Source: Dysidea avara (lineage: Eukaryota > Porifera > Demospongiae > Dictyoceratida > Dysideidae). Taken from it: a DNA stretch of 64,000 nucleotides. A program made the position numbers and the translations under genes. The stretch is from the NCBI RefSeq assembly GCF_963678975.1, contig NC_089273.1, positions 9,548,614 to 9,612,613 on the forward strand. Direction: 5' to 3'. Of the stretch, positions 50,301 to 61,464 are shown one piece after another. Numbering within the stretch: position 1 is the first letter of the stretch; each line of letters begins with the position of its first letter. A model generated the notes under the pieces. The model ran no database searches. It saw only the letters and a list, made by a program, of their open reading frames with translations, and was not told the origin of the DNA.

Positions 50301-53300
50301 ATAGTACGTTAGACTACATTGTTTTCATTGAGTGACATTTGGTGGTTTGGAAGAAATCAAGAATAAAACCACAAAGATACAATGTAAAAGCCAACAGTGT
50401 GTAATAATCATGCAATTGAGTTTTATTAATAAATCAAATATTTAGTTGTCATGTTTACTAGGCAAACCGCTTATATAGATAGACTGAAAAAAATTGTGCA
50501 TAGGTGGATTGATTATCGCAGAATAACGTTTCAATGGTTTAGAAGAATTTACAATAAAAAACACTGAGTTATACTACAATAATCAACTACATATTTTAAC
50601 ATATGTTCATTTGAGATACTCTAATAGTGCAATCACCATATTAGAACATTTAGTAAGCAGCAAGTCACCCAGTCGAGAGTTCAGCCATAATGTAGAGAGT
50701 TCAGAAGTAAATCACAATGTAGAGAGTTCAGCTACAGAAACTGATCATGTAAAGTCCACGATGTGTACTGTATATACATTGTATGCACTGATATGCCACA
50801 AGGCACCTGAAACAATGTGTAACGATGAAAAGTCAAGCCCATAACCTTAGCTGTTATTGAGTTACACTTGTTTGAAGGCATCAGGAAAGCTTATAGTTAG
50901 TAAATCAATAGAACATTCTGTAACTTTTTAATTCAGTACAATTTGCGACTGAATTTTAGAAAACCAATGATCTACACACAATAGTAAAACACATTTAAAA
51001 ACAGTGGGTAAAAACAGAAGTTCTAGAAAAACAATTACGCAAATATTTATCACTTCACTGGTCAGTGAATTAACACTCCAATGGATGAATCCTGGGATTG
51101 TGTTTGCCTGTTCATAGGGAGTTCAAAAATCCTTGTTTCATCTCCATACATGGAAGGTTTTCAGAGTTACAGACATTATTTTGTTTACATTATGGTGACA
51201 AAAGAATTTACTGGCAATCTTACTTCAGTGAATTTACCTTCCTTCAAACACAAAAACATACCAGGGCTGTAAGATTTGGTGTGATTTGTATATGTAATAG
51301 GATGGATTTGGGATTAATATTGTGAGCATTGTAAACAGGAAGGAGTAAAATGGTGCGAGGCAAAGCCGAGCACTATTTCCTTCCTGTTTACAATGTGAGT
51401 ATTAATCCCGAATACCACAGTCATTAGCCCTATAGAAAATTAATCCAACAACCATAGCAACTGTTGCTAGGCAATATAATTTCTAAAATAACCAAGCTAC
51501 TATTGAGAGTATTATATTGTGACAAATTCACTCGTTGGATTATTAATAAAAATAAGCCTTTGAAAGGGGGATTCGTCTGAACCATCCAAACCCCCTGGCT
51601 ATGCCCTTGATATAGACAACAAAGAACAAATAAAATGACACAGGAAAAAAAAGTCACATTTCCGGACCAAAAATCTGCATGGAAATGTACAGGAAATGTA
51701 ACTGTTGAATTTACTATATCAAACCTGGAGTAAACCTGCATACCGTAAATGTCACATGTTGTGACATTTCCTAAAACATTGGAAATTTCGTGTGTTTGTA
51801 CATTTCATCTGCCAAAAATTTTATGTGTTGTTAGATTTCCTGCATGCATTCAGAAATTTGACATTTACATGAGATTTCCTTAGTCAAGGACACATGGCAT
51901 GCAGTGACATTTCCTACACTATTCAGAAATTTGACATTTACATGAGATTTCCTTAGTCAAGGACACTTGGCATGCAGTGATATTTCCTACACTATCCAGA
52001 AATTTGAGAGATTACCTTAGTCAAGGACACATGGTATGCAGTGACATTTCCTACACTATCCAGATATTTGACATTTACATGAGATTTCCTTATTCAAGGA
52101 CACAGGGCATGCAGTGACATTTCCTACACTATTCAGAAATTTGACATTTACATGAGATTTCCTTATTCAAGGACACATGGGATGCAGTGACATTTCCTAC
52201 ACTATTCAGAAATTTGACATTTACATGAGATTTCCTTATTCAAGGACACATGGCATGCAGTGATATTTCCTACACTATCCAGAAATTTGACATTTATATG
52301 AGATTACCTTAGTCAAGGACACATGGTATGCAGTGACATTTCCTACACTATCCAGATATTTGATGAGATTTCCTTATTCAAGGACACATGGTATGCAGTG
52401 ACATTTCCTACACTATTCAGAAATTTGACATTTACATGAGATTTCCTTATTCAAGGACACATGGTATGCAGTGACATTTCCTACACTATTCAGAAATTTG
52501 ACATTTACATGAGATTTCCTAATTGAAGGACACATGACATGCAGTGACATTTCCTACACTAGTCAGAAATTTTACATTTACATGAGATTTCCTTATTCAA
52601 GGACACTTGGCATGCAGTGAGATTTCTGTACTATTCAAAAATTTTAATGAGATTTCCTAAGTCAAGGACTCATGGCATGTAGTGAAATTTTAGTCCGAGA
52701 TTGTCACTCCAGCTGCTGTCATACCTGACTACTGTAACACTTTACAGATTAGGATAAGGTCTTGGTGTAACCTAAATACAATATATACGGTACATTATAG
52801 AGGCCAAGGACACGTCATGTAAATTTCAAGAAATATCATGTTTACTGGACATTTCCTACATTAACAGGAAATGTGGTAACCCAAACCCACAATGAAATAA
52901 TACCTTGGTAATATAGGTTTCTTATACGTTTTGCAAACTCTATTAAAGTAGGTAAGCTAGCTATAGTTGTAATGTACTAATGCTGTCTGTTCCTTGCCAT
53001 TTAGGAAATGTCATTTGTCCTGAACTGGTGGAGAGGGTAATGCACACTTGGTACTATACTGTCTCCCATCTATACTGTGCTTAGGAAATGTGTTGACACA
53101 TGACATTTACTGACATTTTCTAGACAGGAAATTTGCATTTTGACACTACCTATCCTGAGTGCAGGAAATGTAAAGAAATTTATGAAAATTTGATCTTTCC
53201 TGTGTTCCAAAAATGTCAGTAAATTTCATCTATCCTGCATTAGGAAATGTCAAGAAATGCCATCAATACTGCTAATAGGAAATGTCATGGAAATTGTGTC

Positions 53301-56300
53301 CTATACTACTTCAGGAATTGTCAAGGAAATGTGCAAATTTCATGAACACTGGAAATGTACAGAAACATGAAATTTCTGTACATTTACTGGGGATTTCCGA
53401 ATACCTGAAATGTAGCTTTTCTTCCTGTGTGAATTTTGGGTAAAATCAAGCCTAAAAGGGTATTTAGAGTGGCTGGCCAAAAACACTCATGACAGATGTG
53501 CCATCAATATCCGTACATTTTCCCAACCAATACTGCTAAGGTGGCATAAAGTTATTGTGAGGCTGGTTTATGGTTAATATTTTTGTGAGAAAGTTCAAAC
53601 CTCTGTGATCCCTAATATACAGTACTACTGTACTGCATGACAAAAGTGGTTTCTCAGAAAGAGGTTGCTGTAGACCTATTTTTAGTGTTAGAGAGATTAT
53701 ACAGTAAAGTACAAGCCAGTATCTTTTGTGTCATATTTTGAAACACAGGGATGTTGCCTTATGCATTGTTACCTCTCGAAAGTGGAAAAGTGCTCTGAGG
53801 TGGCGTGCTAGCAAAGATAAGTATGCAAAATGTACACCATTGAAACTCCTCATTAGTGAAATGCCAGGTTTGTTGATTTGTGTAATTGTGCATTTACAGT
53901 ACATATCTGTACATATTATGTATGCACATTATATATAATTTTTGCATTCAATATTATTTTGTAACTGGATCTGAGAAAACTAGGGGTCTTTACAGCCTTT
54001 CTGTATTTCAATGTTTGACTGTTTATCCTATCACTTTATACTACGTCAAGCAATAGTGGTTGATATGTAAAAGGTATAGTGTGACTAAATTTCAAGCTGG
54101 TACCTTTTTCACAAATCAAGTTATGGGCTGTCAGGTACCTGCAATTAGAAAAAGCTATTAGGTCCCTCTTCGCAATCCAATATGAATACTCATGCTTACA
54201 TTGCAAAGATGTATGTATACAGGTTTTTCAGATGAAGTTTTTAATTTTTCAGTAAGTCAGAGTATGAGAGTTATTTATGGCACATAAGGTATAAATAAGA
54301 AAGAGGAATCAGTGGTAGTATAGATCCAAAGGCACATCCCCTACAATTCCAAATGCAAAACTTAAGATACAGTTTCTTATTTTGTTTCTGTATTTTTCCA
54401 TTAATTCTATGGCTCTACATGTGCACTTTTTAAAGAAAGAAGTACGAATAGCTACATATGATCGTTCTATTAGAGTAATTTTGACTACTCAGAACACATG
54501 TTTCTGACTCCTTGCTTTAAGCCTTCTCACAGGTCCCTAGTGGAATAGCATTCACAGAATTTGCATGACTTCTCTATTAATACATTTTCTTCCAATGGGT
54601 TCTTACTTTTATTCATTTTTGTGGAATCTAAAATATAACGAGGTGACCTGGTAGCAATGCTGCACTTCACTATTACTACACTTCAGTATGTTGTTACTGC
54701 AAGTCTTTGACTACAAGCTCAATTTTCAGAGAGAATTTCCTGAATATAATTTGTCATGTATTCAGCATACTATACATTGTTATTATAGTTGTTAAGTAAA
54801 TGCATTATCCTTACACAGATGTTGCTGAAGTTGTACTGAACAATTGCATAAAAACAATTAAAAAGCAAAATGGAACCTATGTCAAGAAATATTATTATGA
54901 ATTTTTGGAAGATTTTCACAGTAAAACCTGGCCAATGGAGCATCCTATAGAGCCAAAGTAAGCATTGGATAAAATTCGTAGGGGTTTCACTGCTTGAAGG
55001 TTCTTAGTTTACTAATTTGTTAAGCTGCTTTACTGTAGTTGTACCCAGTTATACTGATAGTAAAATGTCAGTAACTTTAAGTATATGGAACATAATTGTT
55101 TTACTAAGTTTTAAACTCTCAGTAAAACATCAGTGAATGTGGATTTACTCAAAAACTACTAAAATAACAAACAATTAACTGTTCCATATACTGGGGATAT
55201 ACCATCCTAGTAAACCAAGAAACTTCAAGCAGTGTTTGTCAAAATTCATGTGATTATTGTGTTTTATATCACAAGATACAATATGATGCAATGTGTTTTA
55301 TCTAGGTTACTATTACATCCAAATTTAGCTACAATATACTCTAACTTGATATTGAAAATCCATTATGAAAGCCATTCATCTGATTTTGCATTCTGTAATA
55401 CTCAGATGGAAGCAATTTGTCATGTTTGCCATTTTATCAGTTGAGAAACGTTGTTTTTAAGTGAGAACTACTGCTATATAGCATAAGTGATTTGCCACAT
55501 TTTAGAATTTTAATAACATGAGATATCCACTCTACAGTGAAGTTTACCCCTATAGATGTTTAGTGAATGTTATAAACAGCCTTTAAATGATGCAGTAGCT
55601 TTAAAATCCTGTAAAATTGCTTTCTGTGATGCCTGTATAGACTTGCCGATTAATGTTAACAAAATTTAATGTAGTCACAACATCATTGCTGCTGATGCAT
55701 ACTCAAATTTTAAAATTAGTCCCTGTAATAAATCCAATGGTTGGTCCCATATTGGCTTTGGTGATCTGCCGCCTGCCACAAGCTATTTACTTACAATCAG
55801 CATGGTACATATCAGTTGTACGTATCATGTGCCCTTGTGATTTGCCTAAAATGTACACCCACTCCTCAGACCTGCAGCCCTCAGGCTCAGGATTGTCAGT
55901 TGGGCCCATGATACAACTTTAACCTTTAATGAGCTGTTTTTTGTCATAAATTTTTATGTATGCAAAAATAATACGAAAATTATTTTTCTACATGACATTT
56001 TTTGCACATTTAGCTATATGAAATTTCCAAGCAGTAAATGTGTGACTTAATATGTATACTGAAGGTACAATAAGCAATGTGAATGAACGTCGCTAAATCG
56101 GTTTTTAAACTGAGGCTACCTTGCTGAAAATGTAAAACAATTTTTGCTCAGAACAAATAAAGCATTTGCACAAAAATGATATTCATAACTTTTTTGTGCA
56201 CAAGAAGAGAATTACGGTAACTGAATTATGTTTATATAATGTGCATGTATCAAATCTTGTAGACAAGGGCACATGCAGCTTCATACACTACTAACATTAC

Positions 56301-59300
56301 AGGCTAAATCTAAAATATGGAGGTTTTAGTTGCATGGTGAAGATATACAAATAGGCCACTACTCCATTATCTTGTGTGAAGTCAGAAGCAGTAAATCTGC
56401 TTCAACAGGAAAACTGTTGAGTCACACAAGGAATGTTACAGTACCAACAAGTCAACTTAAATAAAATTTGTATCATTAGTGAATGTTGAATGGCCAAATA
56501 TCCTGCTACCATTCTTCTATCATGCCTTTCAACTACTGTAATTATCCATAGCTTGGCTTTGTCATGTCAGTATAATAATGTACTCACTCATGTGCCTCGT
56601 ATGTCTTAAGAGGTATGTACTTTAGAGCTACCTTTTGTACTACACAATAGCCATGTTTGAATTTAGCGGTTTGTGGTGTTACACACTCTCATGTCTATAG
56701 ACTCAATGTGCTCCTGGTACCACTAAAATTATGATACTGTTAAGACAGTGTATGTAACACATCACATTCAAGTCCAGCACCAATATTTATTCATTGCATT
56801 TTTTGAATATTGAATACATATTATGGAAAATATAGGAACTCATGTCTTTCTGAACTAAGAACATGTTGTTTTTTAAAAATAGTAGTATTAACTTTTATAG
56901 GCTTATATTGAATGAAACCATATACTATGCAAATACTCAGCTATGTAAATTATGTGCTTTATCTCTTTTAATCATCATTAGTGACAGGACTCACAGGAGT
57001 CACCATAACTGGTTACACCAAAGTTTTAAGAAAGAAGCACATAGTTTTCAAGTAATGGTAAGTAGTTGTACTAAGGTATTTATGTGGAGAGTGTCTAACT
57101 GTTATGTCCTATACTATCCAAACACTAGTCATTATGATTCAATTTATCAAGCATAATAATCTAATCCCATTTTCAGTTACTACATAGAGTGAAGGAACAA
57201 CAGCAAGTGGAAATATGTAGGAAGGGAGCTAATTCATTACTTTTCCTATAATGTTATTATTTAAGTAGGAGTGTAACACACAATTGTAACCGATAACAAG
57301 TCACGAACTGTATCATGGGGTGATGTACACAACTTGCACTAACCAACACATGTGCAAGTTTCTGTCACTTAGAAGTGCTTGATAACTGGGTCAAAGATGT
57401 ACTTTTACCCAGCCCAGTAAATATCAGCATGGCACAACCTTTAATATGGTGGAAAAAACAGCTTACTATAGGTGAATTACCCTTCTATGTTGGTGTATTC
57501 TAGACATATACCACTTTAACATAGGTATTCAAAGGTGCCACTCAGAGTATAACTTGCATATTGCCCAGAAAATATCATGTAAATGCAGTTTGCTCATGGC
57601 TTTGATGCCCACCTAGTTCAACGATATGATATGATTTGACTCATTATATCGAACGACACATAGGATTGCATTGTGGAATTCAGTATTAGTTTCTTAGCCA
57701 GGCTGAGTGTAGTCACAAAATTACGAGTTACAATAATTGGTAACAATTTTCTATAATGAGAGGTCACTAAATAATCACTATGCATCACATGTTAACCATT
57801 GGGTTGGCCATGGGACAATAATGATAACTATATTTAAAATAGGTTTGTGACTTATAATCCTAAATCAGTGGCAGAGGAAGTAGCTGCTGTTGGGGCTGAC
57901 AAGAGTATAGAATCTCTAGCAGCAGGGGGTCTGAGAGGCTGCGGCTGTGGCTATTGTAGCTTTTATCATGTCTCTAAGTTCACCAGAAGTAATTATTTCA
58001 ACTAAAACATCAATTATCTAGATCAAAAAATATTTAAAACAGGCTTTTTTCAGTCTTTTGGAAAGTGACTACACTATTAATCAACATACGGCATTTGTGA
58101 GCAGTACAAAACAGCCCTTACACACATGGTATAGTGGTAAGACACCAACCCTTAAAGTGAGGGGTCCGTGGTTCAATTCCCATTGATTTTCTCCATTTTT
58201 AGACTACTTTTAGGAACACGTTTTTATGAAACACTTTGACTGCTCTATTAGGGTATTTGAGCGTTCCACTCCAAGAAGGATAATTTCGGACAGTTATCAT
58301 TCTGAGGTGTGCTAAGCCCCTTCCGTCAGCATACCGAGGGGGGCCTCCCCCTTTCCACTGTCTATGTCCTAAACTCTTTACTTATAAATATTGTAATTTA
58401 CTTTCTGTCTCTATAGCAATATAAAATTAGTAGCCATAATGTAGCGCAGTAGAGTAATAATAAAATCTCAAACCAACAATCATATTATATTGTGCACTGA
58501 AGCATAATGATACATGGATAACATTCTGAAGGCTGTTATTAGCACATGCCACAATTGGTCATCAGATACCAGTTTATAAAACAAACTGGTGAGTGTAGTT
58601 CTTTAACGTAAGGTGAGTGCATGATTTATATCAATTATACCACAGCTGCAATGAATATACACCCATTGTTCTCGGACTTTGGGTGTATATATCAGCAATA
58701 TCCCTCATAGCCATGGTATAACTATTACAAATATAGCCCATTTTGCACCTAAACATTGTATATCTTTCCTGGTGGGTAGACATTTACTTCTACTCATCTG
58801 ATTCAATAAGCTTCTCTGCAGCTCAAACCTCATGTACACCTACCAAATCACCTCATAATCATTTGTTTGGGTGCTAACATTCTCAAAATTATACCCTGTG
58901 TCTAGGTACAATTGTAGAGCAGGGTTTATTTATTTATTTATTTATTAATTATTTATTTATTTATTTATTACTGTGAAACACTCAATGCAGAGTATAATAC
59001 ACAAATATACATTGAACAAGAAAAAATAATTATCATTAAATCAAGGAGAAATATTATAAACACAATAATACAACTGTCAAGCAATGCATTTAATGATAAT
59101 TCTTTCCATTACAGCAATAACAATATTTCACAAGAGAATTTTAATGATACATTTTAGCTGTCCACTTTTGTGCTAGGATGTAAATACAGTAGCATTGCAA
59201 TGCTATGAATTGTCTTTGTATACTCTTTTGCAGATTAATAACAAACGGATTGAACTACTCAACCATCCCCTTTCATCCCAGTTACTGGCCTACAAGTGGA

Positions 59301-61366
59301 TGTCATATGGAATATTCATATACTTCATCAACTTGTTCATTTACTTAGTGTTTCTTGCTTTTTTGACTACTTTTATGTTTTCACTGCAAAATCCACAGAC
59401 AGAAGAATGTAAGTTTCTATTGTACTTTACTGTGCCAGTAACTGCATGTACATACGATGTGTCCATACGAGCATACAATAGGTATGTGGGCATGTACACT
59501 ACCCCTGGTATTATAATGTGTTTGTTTATCCATGTAGTAAAATAAAATGCCAACAATTTGTAACTTGTAAATTACAAACAATACATGATGAAATAGTGCT
59601 AAGAATAATAGAATGTTTTTTCATCCACATTCCCAATCACGTGGGTATGTAAACAGAGTTTACCTGTTTGTTTTATGGTTTATGTTGCTACTCCTAAACC
59701 TACCACTTGGTAGCTAGGAAGCACTACAATCTTACAACCCAAAGAGGATGACTATGATTGTACAGAATTCAAAAAAGTTAAAGGTTGACTTCCATTCCCA
59801 GAGTTTAATATACTCTTATTTAATGAAGGACTTCAAATACATGTTGAAGTATCCTACTAAAACTACTTTGTCCTACCATGGGAAACTGATTAAACTTGAC
59901 AGTGGAAAGATATACATCATGGTGGGTGCAATGGGAATATCTCTGTATGTACTTACTGTATGTAAGTAAAACATATTGGCATGACTATTATTATTGATGT
60001 ATCTTTTTTTTCTAATTTGCAGGCAGGCCTCAAGGTATGTACAGGCATACATTATTATGTATATTACATTATCAATGATATGTGTATGTTTTTCAGGCAT
60101 ATTATGCATAGCATTGATTTCAGGAATTTTAAGCTGAATTATCTATAGTAGTGTTACAGTAACTGCACCATCACTGTATTTAAAAAGTAGTGCTATTGCA
60201 CTACAGTGGTGAAACCTGTGTGTTAAGGAAACCTTGGAACTGACTGGTTCAAGGCGTCCTGATTTTCCAGATCAGTTAACGTGTTAAGGAATGCTATTGA
60301 ACCATTGCTAAGTGTACACAGTATGCAAGTGTCCTCATTTTCAAGTGTCCTGGTTAACAGGCTCCAGTTTTGAGTTTGTAGTGTCCATCAAAACTATAAT
60401 AGCTAGATGATCAACCATGTGCATAATTATATGGATAGCAGGCACACCAGGAAGTTATATAGGTTTGTATTATTTTGTCATCTAACCCAAAAGCTTTACC
60501 GAAGTTTCTAGTACTTTATTAATTTGTCATTGAATAAACTAACAAATGTCTATGTCTTTGTGCAAAGTCTTCCCACAGGCATTGATTTCTAGTTGCACAC
60601 AATCTCTTTTCAAAAGTAATAAGAATTGTAACTGACGACTTGATAATCTCAGATAGAGGATCTAACTAGTACTTACAATGAAAATTAAATGCAAAATAAG
60701 CAAATGTTTTATTTATCAAATATGACTGGATTTGTGAAAATATGGCATGTGGGCACAAACTACACCCCATCATACAACTGGTCATATATTAGTAATAATT
60801 TGCACTTCTATATGTACAATATGCATCCTATAGAATCATATGCATTTAAATTGTATTTATTTTGTTTTCCCTTACAGTTCCCAATGCTGATTGTCAAGGT
60901 AATTTATTCATTTCTATATACCAATAATCAATGCTTGGCCATGAATATGACAGCTGATGAAATTATACAAGAAAAAAATTAATATGATATGTATACTACA
61001 CTTGTGTGTTATATTAAAGATTTTCCTTTATTGTATCCATGCAATAACAGCCAAGCTGTAGACAATTTGATGTGTACAACTTCAGGTGTCCACTGTTGGT
61101 TTGTTTAGTAGTTGCTAATTAATTTGGTTTAATCCATTAACTTAATTACGCATTTGATTATATCTCAATGGATGCCTGTCTTTAGGCAATACAAAACATG
61201 AACTAGGTGACTGTAACATTGGCAACGCATGCAAGATTTTAAAAATAATAATTAGTGTAAATGGTTCATTTATACTAATTACAAAACCAATTACCACTAC
61301 ATTTCTCTTGCATGTTAAGTTTTACTGTATGCACCTGTATACATTATCACACAAAATCCTACACAG

Positions 61367-61464
<98 letters not shown>

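Noticed and set aside
58122..58185. Functional tRNA gene
   Set aside because: Boxes are present but the T stem, anticodon loop and acceptor stem do not fold.
59409..59467. Extension of TRPA-like gene 2 exon 9 to a second donor (AATAG|GTATGT)
   Set aside because: Gives phase 2, incompatible with the following exon, and adds sequence absent from gene 1.
60024..60035. 12-nt candidate microexon GCAGGCCTCAAG in TRPA-like gene 2
   Set aside because: Borders look usable, but its length and phase do not fix the frame between exons 9 and 11, and the peptide does not resemble gene 1. The 60878-60898 exon does both.
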